The notes below the pieces were generated by a model that worked only from the letters and a program-made list of their open reading frames with translations, did no database searches and was not told the origin of the DNA. A DNA stretch of 64,000 nucleotides from Vibrio pomeroyi (GTDB taxonomy: Bacteria; Pseudomonadota; Gammaproteobacteria; Enterobacterales; Vibrionaceae): positions 1,550,001 through 1,614,000 of the forward strand of contig CP090854.1 of assembly GCA_041879425.1 (NCBI GenBank), given 5' to 3'. Shown here one piece after another: positions 36,040 through 43,536 of this stretch (its first letter is position 1; each line of letters begins with the position of its first letter). A program made the translations under genes and the position numbers.

Positions 36040-36927
36040 TTGGAAAGAATCGATAACGCTTGGTTAAACTCATTCCTTTGTGTGTATGAGCAGAACAGCT
36101 TCATCAAGGCTTCGGAGCGCTTGTTAATTCCGAGCTCTACGGTCAGTCGTCATGTTCAACAACTTGAAAATGAGATTGGCAATAAACTGTTTTATCGGAC
36201 TACACGTAAAGTTACGCCAACCTCGGCTGGCGAGACTTTGTATAACGAGATAAGAGAGCCGCTTCGCTGCCTGAGTCAGACGTTGCAAAGCCTCACTACT
36301 TCCACTGAATCAGTAAAAGGAAGTATTCGCTTAAGCACGCCAGACGTTCCGTTCATTGGCGATATTCTTGCTGACTTTGTGGTCGACTATCCCAATATCT
36401 CTCTGTTCTGCGAACACAGTACGTCTTTAGAAAGTGCTCTCAATAGTGACCCTGATATCGTGATCAGCTTTGAGCGAGGAGCGCTTGATGATAGGGATTG
36501 GGTTTCTCGTCCTTTATGCCAATGGGAGAGCGTAGTTTTGGCTTCTCCAACTTGTTTAGAGGAACATGGAACACCAAGTAAAGTCGAAGACTTAATCTCG
36601 TTGCCATGTATCTCTAGTTATAAAGCTTTTGGTGGCAATCCTTGGGTATTTAGTGGGGCAAAAGACGACTCGAAGGGGCTGAATATCAAGTCAAACATTA
36701 ATGTTGATGGTGGATTTATTGCGAAAGCCGCTGCGATTCGCGGGCTTGGTTTTGTTGCGTTACCGAAAGAGTTTTGTCTTGAGGAAATAGAGCAGGGCAC
36801 ATTGGTTGAACAGCACTTGGATCACCAATTAGCGCCCTTGACGATATATATTCATTACCGTTCGATGAGTTATCACACACATCTAACTAAGCTGTTAGTC
36901 AGCTTCATACGTGAACGAGCAAGCTGA
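36040..36927 (+). CDS. LysR-family transcriptional regulator
   Basis: 295 aa. The N-terminal helix-turn-helix has AWLNSFLCVYEQNSFIKASE, RLLIPSSTVSRHVQQLENEI and GNKLFYRTTRKVTPTSAGE. An effector-binding domain follows (about 90-290). The start is a TTG codon at 36040; no in-frame ATG exists upstream before a stop, and the TTG keeps the usual LysR N-terminus. It is divergent from the hydrolase gene with about 100 bp between them. Confidence 0.85.
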   Translation: MERIDNAWLNSFLCVYEQNSFIKASERLLIPSSTVSRHVQQLENEIGNKLFYRTTRKVTPTSAGETLYNEIREPLRCLSQTLQSLTTSTESVKGSIRLSTPDVPFIGDILADFVVDYPNISLFCEHSTSLESALNSDPDIVISFERGALDDRDWVSRPLCQWESVVLASPTCLEEHGTPSKVEDLISLPCISSYKAFGGNPWVFSGAKDDSKGLNIKSNINVDGGFIAKAAAIRGLGFVALPKEFCLEEIEQGTLVEQHLDHQLAPLTIYIHYRSMSYHTHLTKLLVSFIRERAS

Positions 36928-36932
36928 TCGAG

Positions 36933-37334
36933 TTATTTGGTTTCTGAAAACTCTCTAAGTGCACTCATTGCGGCTTCCGCTTTGTCTTTTTGAACGAAGA
37001 TGTGGTCGTGATAAAAGCCAGCAATCACGTTGGCACTAATGCCGTATGAGCCAAGCTTTGTGGCAAAGGCTGCGGTTAGTCCAACCGCTTCAAGGCTTGA
37101 GTGTACCGACAAAGTAATCAAGCTAAACACACCATCGAAATCGAGTTGAGCTTGGCGTGCGGCATCCTCAGCGAGCACCAAGGTTAAGCCTTCTTTTTCA
37201 CGAAAGGTCGCGATTGGGTCGAGTTGAATATAGTCTCTCAACGCTCCATCGACAGTACAGAAAACATAGTTGCTTTCAATGAGTTCTGGTGACATGGACT
37301 TTAACAAAATGTCTAAATCGGTAATGGCGGTCAT
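36933..37334 (-). CDS. ACT-domain protein
   Basis: 133 aa from ATG 37334 with AGGGAAA upstream. Two ACT-like halves are visible: LTLVLAEDAARQAQLDFDGV ... ITLSVHSSLEAVGLTAAFAT and SYGISANVIAGFYHDHIFVQ. Small stand-alone ACT proteins bind amino acids and act as regulators or effector sensors. The gene ends 6 bp after the convergent LysR gene. Confidence 0.85.
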   Translation of the reverse strand: MTAITDLDILLKSMSPELIESNYVFCTVDGALRDYIQLDPIATFREKEGLTLVLAEDAARQAQLDFDGVFSLITLSVHSSLEAVGLTAAFATKLGSYGISANVIAGFYHDHIFVQKDKAEAAMSALREFSETK

Positions 37335-37462
37335 CGTCTTTTTCCCTGCGTAATCGCGTTTGTTTATGGTGTTGGATAATGCAGCCAAGATAGAATTTAG
37401 CTCTTCATAAGTAAAATTAATAATATTTATTCCACATCAGTATTATTAATGACAAGGCTTAC

Positions 37463-38356
37463 CTACCAGCTTGTCGAGTGTTCCATCTCACTTGATAGAT
37501 GATCAATAAAGGCCCTTAACAACGGTGTGACTTGTTTACGCGTTCCATAAACTGCGTGCACACCCAGCGTTTTCGGTTTCCATTCAGAGAGAAGAGGAAC
37601 CAATAGCCCGTTTTCAATTAAACCTTCGACTGAAGGAAAGGGCAGTAAGCAGATACCGTTGCCTTTGAGTGTGGCAGAAAGTAGAACTTCAGAAGTATTC
37701 GCACTGATGTTCCCTTTAATCGGCACTGATTCCAGCCCATTCGGGCCATTAAACGTCCACGCGGTTTTGCCAAAATAACTGAATGATAGGCAGTTGTGGT
37801 GCGTTAAATCTTGCGCGTTTTTGGGTGTACCTTTCTCTTTTAGATATTGAGGCGACGCGCAAATCACTGAGCGGCATTCACCGAGCTGCTTCGCGACAAT
37901 ATTGGGCGTCAGTTCGTTGGTTATACGAATGGCTAAATCGATGCGTGACTCAACAAGATTGACCGTTTGATCAGTAGAAACGATATCAATTGAGACCTCT
38001 GGCCATTTATCGATGAAGCGACCGATCACGTCCATCAAGAAGCTATCGACAATCGAATAACTCGCGGTAATACGCAGTTGGCCTTTCAAGTGCTCGCGGC
38101 TTTGGTTTCTGATACCTGCTAATGATGCCTCAAGGGCAAGTAACTCCCTTGCGACTTCAAGCGTCTCTTTTCCCGCGCTGGTTAAGCTCAAGCTTCGAGT
38201 GGTTCTATGAAGCAGGCGTGTGTCCATCCAGCTTTCGAGTTCCCCCAAATAGCGCGTGACTTTGGTTCGAGAGAGATCAAGGTGTTCGGCTGCTGCACTC
38301 AAACTGCCACGCTCAACGATGGTGACAAAGACGTTCATTGCCTCAAGTTTATCCAT
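37463..38356 (-). CDS. LysR-family transcriptional regulator
   Basis: 297 aa. The helix-turn-helix MDKLEAMNVFVTIVERGSLS, AAEHLDLSRTKVTRYLGELE is followed by the RLLHRTTRSLSLTSAG wing and an effector domain with ECRSVICASPQYLKEKGTP. It resembles CrgA/DsdC-like regulators. It is divergent from the exported MBL-fold gene at 38534 (177-bp gap), which is its likely target. Confidence 0.85.
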   Translation of the reverse strand: MDKLEAMNVFVTIVERGSLSAAAEHLDLSRTKVTRYLGELESWMDTRLLHRTTRSLSLTSAGKETLEVARELLALEASLAGIRNQSREHLKGQLRITASYSIVDSFLMDVIGRFIDKWPEVSIDIVSTDQTVNLVESRIDLAIRITNELTPNIVAKQLGECRSVICASPQYLKEKGTPKNAQDLTHHNCLSFSYFGKTAWTFNGPNGLESVPIKGNISANTSEVLLSATLKGNGICLLPFPSVEGLIENGLLVPLLSEWKPKTLGVHAVYGTRKQVTPLLRAFIDHLSSEMEHSTSW

Positions 38357-38533
38357 TGTTCTTATTACCCAAATGATTTTTGAATCTAATCGCTACGAGA
38401 AAATTAGTATATGTCCGAAAATCGCAACAGTGAAAGTTAATTTGATGTCTATTTCACCTAATTCCAATCAAATAAGATATTTGCACACTCAATGAGTTGG
38501 CAGGCGTTCAGCTCTTAATAACGGAACAAAGCT

Positions 38534-39436
38534 ATGAAAAAGTTATCTAAAATCCTTTTATCAAGAACCGCGCTTTTAGGATCAATGAGTTTAGGAGCCA
38601 TGCTAGCTGCATCGAGTGTTGTCTCTGCTGCCGAGCTAAACATCACTCATTACAATCCGGGTGAAAGCGCGATATTCCCCGCAACCTCTGTGCTGGTATC
38701 TGGAGAGAAAGAAGTGATTCTGTTTGATGCGCAATTTAGCGTCGTAGATGGGCAAAAGCTGGTGGATCAAATCAAAGCCACAGGCAAAGAGCTATCGATG
38801 ATTTACATCAGCAGCGGTGACCCAGATTTCTACTTTGGATTAGAACCGATTGTTGCAGCATTTCCAAACGTTGAGGTCGTAGCCAGTGAAGCGATCGTTG
38901 CCCACATCAAGCGTACTAAAGATGCCAAGCTCGAGTACTGGGGCCCAATCTTGGAAGATAACGCACCGTCTAAAGTCATTGTCCCAACCGTGCTTAACGA
39001 CACTACGCTGAACCTCGAAGGCGAAACCATCGAAGTAAGAGAAATCAATACACACCAAGCTTACCTGTGGGTTCCGTCTGAGAAAACTGTGTTTGGTGGT
39101 GTGTCGGTGTATAGCGGCGTGCATGTATGGATGGCAGATACCGCATCGAAAGAGATTCGTAGCCAGTGGTCACAATCATTAGAGCGCATGAAAGCACTTA
39201 AGCCTGAGGTGGTGATTCCAGGCCACTACTTAGGTGAAATGCCAACGGGTACTAACGGCGTTCAATTTACGATGGATTACGTGGCAGACATTGAAAAAGT
39301 ACTGGTAAGCACAAGCAATCCAACGTCTGTTGATATCAGTGATTACATGAAGAAAGCATACCTACAATTCAAGGCAACAGAAGGCGACCTTGAACTAGGT
39401 GCCAAAGTGCTAAGTGGTGAGATGGAATGGCACTAA
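38534..39436 (+). CDS. Exported metallo-beta-lactamase-fold protein with an altered metal site
   Basis: 300 aa with a signal peptide (to about VVSA, residue 32). The MBL fold is recognisable: SVLVSGEKEVILFDAQFS, then the position of the HxHxDH motif, reading YISSGDPDFYFG, then GVSVYSGVHVWMADTASK and the C-terminal VVIPGHYLGEM. The two His of HxH are Ser and Gly, and the second His of DH is Phe. The Asp (PDFYF) and the His residues in GVHVW and PGHY remain. Canonical two-zinc hydrolysis seems impaired. Related periplasmic MBL proteins have DPDH variants. GGAACAAAGCT precedes the ATG. Confidence 0.8.
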   Translation: MKKLSKILLSRTALLGSMSLGAMLAASSVVSAAELNITHYNPGESAIFPATSVLVSGEKEVILFDAQFSVVDGQKLVDQIKATGKELSMIYISSGDPDFYFGLEPIVAAFPNVEVVASEAIVAHIKRTKDAKLEYWGPILEDNAPSKVIVPTVLNDTTLNLEGETIEVREINTHQAYLWVPSEKTVFGGVSVYSGVHVWMADTASKEIRSQWSQSLERMKALKPEVVIPGHYLGEMPTGTNGVQFTMDYVADIEKVLVSTSNPTSVDISDYMKKAYLQFKATEGDLELGAKVLSGEMEWH

Positions 39437-39666
39437 GTTGAATATCTCGGTTGTGTCTCAGAAAAGCATGAAGATTGTGTGCTAGATTTATTGGTGATAC
39501 ACAACTGGAGATATCGATGATCTGGCTTTCGGTGAAAGTACTACAGATTGGACTTGTCTACGGATACAGGAAGTATCAAAAAACAAAAAGAGCGCCTATT
39601 TAGGAGTAATGCCGATCAGTTAAGAAATTTGTGAGATCATTTGACCGATCCTCAAAAGGCTTCAGA

Positions 39667-39700
39667 ATCCGATATTAGGAAACTAATATCGGATTTTTTT
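39667..39700 (+). terminator. Terminator at the entrance of the IS4-type transposase gene
   Basis: ATCCGATATTA (39667-39677) and TAATATCGGAT (39684-39694) pair perfectly, loop GGAAAC, followed directly by TTTTTT and then the transposase ATG at 39701. It should stop outside transcripts from reading into the transposase, a self-limiting device known in several insertion sequences. Confidence 0.75.
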
Positions 39701-40208
39701 ATGTCTTTAGAAAGCCAACTTGCCAATACTTTTCAGTCGTGTAATACCTTCCACCACTTTGAAAAATACTCTGAAATTCTTAGTCCAGAGCTTATCCAGC
39801 AAGGTTTTGAGCAAGCTGGCGTCGCAACCGTTAGAAGAAGACGGTTACCTTTGGAGGCCGTACTTTGGTCCGTTGTTGGAATGAGTCTCTTTCGTCAACA
39901 ATCTGTTTGGGATTTTGCTCGCCTATAACCTTATAAGACAAGTTATGACAAAGGCTGCGATTAAGTTAGATAGCGTCTGGCCAAATCAATTAAGCTTTAC
40001 GAGTAGTGCTATGGCTGTGACTCAATACTTCGCGGCTTTACCTTTAACGAGTCCTGGAAAACTTCCTAAACATTATGAAGTCTTACTCAAGCAAATATCC
40101 ATGTTTACCCTGCCACCTCGAAGAGAAGATAGAAGTTACCCTCGTTGGGTGAAACTGAAACCCAAAAAATATGCAACGAACAGAAAAAATGCCAGTCAGC
40201 TTAACTGA
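39701..40208 (+). pseudogene. IS4-family transposase remnant (N- and C-terminal ends only)
   Basis: From ATG 39701 (MSLESQLANTFQSC ... LPLEAVLWSVVGMSLFRQQS) the reading frame gives the IS4 N-terminal domain to about 39928. It then shifts to another frame (from 39915) with LAYNLIRQVMTKAA, PNQLSFTSSAMAV, PRREDRSYPRWVKLKPKKYA and NRKNASQLN, which is the C-terminal end. The middle third with the catalytic DDE residues is deleted, so the protein cannot be active. Confidence 0.85.
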
Positions 40209-40339
40209 CTGGCATTACTATTTAGGAGCTCTTTTTTTTGATGTATTAGCAGCGTGTCGAAAGAAAACTCGCGATTATCCGGTTTAATAGTCAGTATCTA
40301 AATTGACTCTGAAAATTCACATCATCAAGAAGCGAGTTT

Positions 40340-41155
40340 ATGTTGAAAATAGAACCCATTACCCCTCACATCGGTGCTCGTATCCATGGCGTCGAACTCG
40401 CTACATGCAGCGTGACTGAACTTGATGAGGTTTATCAGGCGCTTCTAACTCATCAAGTGATTTTTCTGGATGATCAAACCCTTTCGCCAGAACAGCATTT
40501 GATGATTGCACAACGATTTGGACAGCTCGAACCAGCACATCCGTTTTTTCCTCGCGTCGAACATGTGCCTCAGGTCAGTGTGATAGAAACAACGCGTGGC
40601 AATGCCCCAATGGAAAGCTACTGGCATACGGACCTTACTTGGCGCGAATTACCATCGAAAGCTTCACTGTTGCATGCTCAGCATCTGCCTAATGTGGGAG
40701 GGGACACGATTTGGTGTTCGATGACGGCTGTATTTGAATCGTTAGATGAAGATATGAAAGCAAAGCTGAGAGGCTTATCGGCGACGCATTCGCTGGTGGC
40801 GTTTGAAGGCATAGAGTCGGATCAGATTGAGCTTGATTGGCATAAGTCGTTAATCAAAACGGCTCAAGAAAATCCGCCAGTGGTTCACTCTGTTGTTCAA
40901 ATCCATCCAGAAACAGGTAAAGAAACACTCTATATCAACGAACAGTTTACGCGTTATATCAATGAGCTCGACCGTCAAGAGAGCGACGCTTTACTCTGTC
41001 AGCTATTTGAAATAGCGCGCCGCCCTGAATTTCAAGTTCGTTTCAAATGGGACAAGGGAGCAATGGCTATTTGGGACAACAGGGTAACGCAGCATTACGC
41101 GGTGATAGATTACGGCGATACGCCAAGAAAAATGCACAGAGTGACAGTGACCTAG
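40340..41155 (+). CDS. TauD/TfdA-family Fe(II)/2-oxoglutarate dioxygenase
   Basis: 271 aa with the family metal triad: His and Asp in YWHTDLTW and a distal His in WDNRVTQHYAV, plus the 2-oxoglutarate Arg in RKMHRVTV. N-terminal LKIEPITPHIGARIHGVEL and HQVIFLDDQTLSPEQHLMIA are typical of taurine dioxygenases. No tauABC sulfonate importer is adjacent, so taurine as substrate is only the family default. It stands alone, just right of the IS4 derivative. Confidence 0.85.
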   Translation: MLKIEPITPHIGARIHGVELATCSVTELDEVYQALLTHQVIFLDDQTLSPEQHLMIAQRFGQLEPAHPFFPRVEHVPQVSVIETTRGNAPMESYWHTDLTWRELPSKASLLHAQHLPNVGGDTIWCSMTAVFESLDEDMKAKLRGLSATHSLVAFEGIESDQIELDWHKSLIKTAQENPPVVHSVVQIHPETGKETLYINEQFTRYINELDRQESDALLCQLFEIARRPEFQVRFKWDKGAMAIWDNRVTQHYAVIDYGDTPRKMHRVTVT

Positions 41156-41206
41156 CTTACGTAAGTTTAGGGTAAATTCAGACTAAGCCGAATGCGGCTA
41201 AATATT

Positions 41207-41235
41207 TTGACTCATCGATTAATGTGATTTATTTT
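41207..41235 (+). promoter_or_regulatory. Sigma-70 promoter of the ABC-F leader transcript
   Basis: TTGACT (41207-41212), a 17-bp spacer and TATTTT (41230-41235) give a near-consensus promoter. Transcription would start near 41243, about 36 nt before the leader ORF. Confidence 0.65.
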
Positions 41236-41278
41236 TAGCGCTAATGTTCAACTCAATACAAATATAAGGAGGATTTTT

Positions 41279-41359
41279 ATGAAAGTGTGTGAATTTAACT
41301 TTGCGCATATTTTTTGGTACGACCAAAACTCAAGTTTTAACACTATCGTGCTGCGATAA
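41279..41359 (+). CDS. Leader peptide of the ABC-F gene
   Basis: A 26-codon ORF begins at ATG 41279 with AAGGAGG (41266-41272) at good spacing, the strongest ribosome site in this region. The peptide starts MKVCEFNFAHIFWYDQ and ends NTIVLR. Its last third overlaps arm 1 of the attenuator. Short, well-initiated ORFs upstream of inducible antibiotic-resistance genes (erm, some ABC-F) serve as ribosome-stalling sensors. I infer the same role. The sequence is not one I recognise. Confidence 0.75.
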   Translation: MKVCEFNFAHIFWYDQNSSFNTIVLR

Positions 41360-41472
41360 CCAAAACTTGAGCGAAGCATTAAACATAACCCTCAATAGAG
41401 TTTCTTCACTCTAGTTTACTTGGTTGTTGTCAGCGAATGACGACGGCGCTTTCTTGCGCTTGAAACTAGAGT
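41329..41472 (+). promoter_or_regulatory. Four-arm translational attenuator sequestering the ABC-F ribosome site
   Basis: Arm 1 CTCAAGTTTT (41329-41338, within the leader ORF) pairs with arm 2 AAAACTTGAG (41362-41371). Arm 3 ACTCTAGTTT (41408-41417) pairs with arm 4 AAACTAGAGT (41463-41472). Arm 4 holds the AGAG ribosome site seven nt before the ATG at 41479. Arm 2 can instead pair with arm 3 at 8 of 9 positions, releasing arm 4. A ribosome stalled in the leader would cover arm 1 and switch the gene on. A small competing hairpin lies at 41396-41413. Confidence 0.75.
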
Positions 41473-41478
41473 AAACAA

Positions 41479-43245
41479 ATGACTACATTAATATCTACAT
41501 CATCTATTTCTTACGATCTAACATCATGCCGCTTATTTGATGGGCTTTCTTTCACCATTAAAAAGGGTGACCGCATTGGCCTAATTGGCAGCAATGGTTG
41601 TGGAAAAAGCACCTTACTACGTCTATTAAACAAAGATTTATCAGACTATGTTGGTAGTGTCTCATTCGCCTCTTATGCCGAAGTCGCGCTTATTGAGCAA
41701 CATCTCCCTAAACGACTGCTGACTATGTCGATGCTCGATTCCGTTGTCGATAACCTTCCGACAGAGATACAACTCTCTGAGCAATGGCGTGCGCAAATCA
41801 TCTTGTCTAACTTAGGCTTTGACGAAAGCTATTGGGATCAGCCGATTGGCACCTTAAGTGGCGGTCAATACGCACGAGTGCTGGTGGCAAGAGCCCTAAT
41901 TGTCGAACCTGACGTTCTGCTACTGGATGAACCGAGCAACCACTTAGATTTGCCAACCTTGCTTTGGTTAGAGCAGTTTCTGATGGATTGGAAGGGCACT
42001 TTTGTGATGGTGTCACATGACCAAAGGTTACTCGATCATGTAACCAACTGTACTTGGGTACTGCGTGATAAAAAACTGCAAACCTTTAGTCAAACTTGTA
42101 CACAAGCAAGGAAGGCTTTAGAGGAGAAAGATCGAGCTAACGCTGAACGGCTAGAGGCGGAACAAAAGGAGATTAACCGGATTGAAAAGAGTGCGCAGCG
42201 ATTAGCTATCTGGGGTAGGGATTTCGATAACGAATGCCTAGCACGCAAAGCCAAAAGTATGGAGAAACGTGCTGCTGGTTTACGGACGACTATGACGCGT
42301 TTGGATACGATTGAACTATGGACACTAAGCCTGTCGGGTGAGTCGATGAAAGCGAACCGCTTACTTGAATTAGCCGAGGTGCCAATCGCTGCCGCGCAAG
42401 ATCAAGCACCTTTGTTTGAAGTTCTGTTCCAGCAGATTAAGAGTGGTGATCGAGTCGCTATCTTAGGTAAGAACGGCGCAGGTAAATCTTCATTGTTGAA
42501 AGTGCTATGGGCAAGCTATCAAGTCTCTCAACTTGAAGACAATGGTTACTTCCATCCTCAAGCTGAAGTGGGTTATTACGACCAAAGCTTGAACCAACTG
42601 TGCGATGAACATTCTTTGATAGATTCGTTGTACTCGTTTTATCCGGTTTCTCAGGAAGCCAGAAAAATGGCTTTGATCAGCGCGGGTTTTTCTTATGAGA
42701 GACACGATCAAAAGATTGCTGAACTGAGTGGAGGCGAGCGTTCTCGGCTACTGTTTGTCGGGCTATCTTTGGCTAAGTATCACTTCCTGTTGCTTGATGA
42801 ACCAACGAACCACCTGGATATTGAAGGTAAGGAAGAGCTGGCTGAATGTTTAACTCGTTTCGAAGGCGGCCTGTTGTTGGTTAGCCATGATCGAGAACTC
42901 ATCGAGAGTTCATGTAATCGATTCTGGTATATCAATGATGGTCAGCTGGTGGAAATGACTTACCTAGACGCGGTTTATGACGCCATGTCTGTCGGCAATC
43001 AAGTTGATAGCTTAGAGGTGGGAGGGGAAACTGCAAGCACTGTGCTACCACGCTATTCTGCCATTGAAAATCAACACCATGAGCAAGCTCAAAATGACGA
43101 AGAGTTACTGTTGGAAAGGCTATTAGAGTTGGAAGAGTTACTAACACAAGACCAGTCACGAAAAGCGAAACACCAGAAGCCAGATCTGCAACAGAAATGG
43201 CAGAAAGAGATAGTCAGCATAAACGCGAAACTCGAGCTCAGTTAG
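41479..43245 (+). CDS. ABC-F family ATPase (ribosome protection/translation factor type)
   Basis: 588 aa with two ABC domains and no membrane segments. ABC1: GSNGCGKST (37-45), LSGGQYARV, LLLDEPSNHLD. Linker (about 195-290): charged, with AIWGRDFDNECLARKAKSME. ABC2: GKNGAGKSS, LSGGERSRL, LLLDEPTNHLD. A C-terminal charged extension of about 80 residues follows. ABC-F proteins bind the ribosomal E site, and some displace antibiotics. The leader-attenuator directly upstream points to an antibiotic-inducible resistance ABC-F rather than a housekeeping EttA/Uup. Substrate class (macrolide, lincosamide, streptogramin, pleuromutilin or other) cannot be read from sequence. Confidence 0.85.
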   Translation: MTTLISTSSISYDLTSCRLFDGLSFTIKKGDRIGLIGSNGCGKSTLLRLLNKDLSDYVGSVSFASYAEVALIEQHLPKRLLTMSMLDSVVDNLPTEIQLSEQWRAQIILSNLGFDESYWDQPIGTLSGGQYARVLVARALIVEPDVLLLDEPSNHLDLPTLLWLEQFLMDWKGTFVMVSHDQRLLDHVTNCTWVLRDKKLQTFSQTCTQARKALEEKDRANAERLEAEQKEINRIEKSAQRLAIWGRDFDNECLARKAKSMEKRAAGLRTTMTRLDTIELWTLSLSGESMKANRLLELAEVPIAAAQDQAPLFEVLFQQIKSGDRVAILGKNGAGKSSLLKVLWASYQVSQLEDNGYFHPQAEVGYYDQSLNQLCDEHSLIDSLYSFYPVSQEARKMALISAGFSYERHDQKIAELSGGERSRLLFVGLSLAKYHFLLLDEPTNHLDIEGKEELAECLTRFEGGLLLVSHDRELIESSCNRFWYINDGQLVEMTYLDAVYDAMSVGNQVDSLEVGGETASTVLPRYSAIENQHHEQAQNDEELLLERLLELEELLTQDQSRKAKHQKPDLQQKWQKEIVSINAKLELS

Positions 43246-43315
43246 CTTTTGATTCTATTCTCTAAGCACATTGGCTAGCAGTACAGTTAGGTTGTGACCG
43301 CTAACTATGGAAAGT

Positions 43316-43350
43316 AAGGCTCTTTAGTTCTGTATCGGCTAAAGAGCCTT
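43316..43350 (+). terminator. Intrinsic terminator of the ABC-F gene
   Basis: AAGGCTCTTTAG (43316-43327) and CTAAAGAGCCTT (43339-43350) pair perfectly, followed by GTTGTTTTTAT. Confidence 0.8.
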
Positions 43351-43536
43351 GTTGTTTTTATAAGCATAAACAGAAGCCCCAAAATTTAAGATTAAAAGCA
43401 AATACCTTCATATATATTTGATTGAAACCTCACTGCTGACAGGGGATGTGTAATATAATCGGCGCCTAAAATATAAGAATAAAAATCAAACCATAGAACC
43501 AGTAAACGTTAGGGCTTAGAGAACAAAGTATTTCGC

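Larger units (their letters stand above)
39606..40218 (+). mobile_element. Deletion derivative of an IS4-family insertion sequence with target duplication
   Basis: Terminal inverted repeats GTAATGCCGATCAGTTAAG (39606-39624) and the complement GTAATGCCAGTCAGTTAAG (40200-40218) match at 17 of 19 positions. They are flanked by the 9-bp direct repeat TATTTAGGA at 39597-39605 and 40219-40227. The 613-bp interior keeps only the two ends of an IS4-type transposase. Intact ends and duplication show a single insertion of what is now a non-autonomous element. Whether the deletion happened before or after insertion cannot be told. Confidence 0.85.

Noticed and set aside
39437..40339. Possible intact transposase
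   Set aside because: The two fragments lack the central catalytic region and lie in different frames.
41185..41205. Hairpin AGCCG-AATG-CGGCT after the TauD gene as terminator
   Set aside because: Only five base pairs and no clear T-run; too weak to list.
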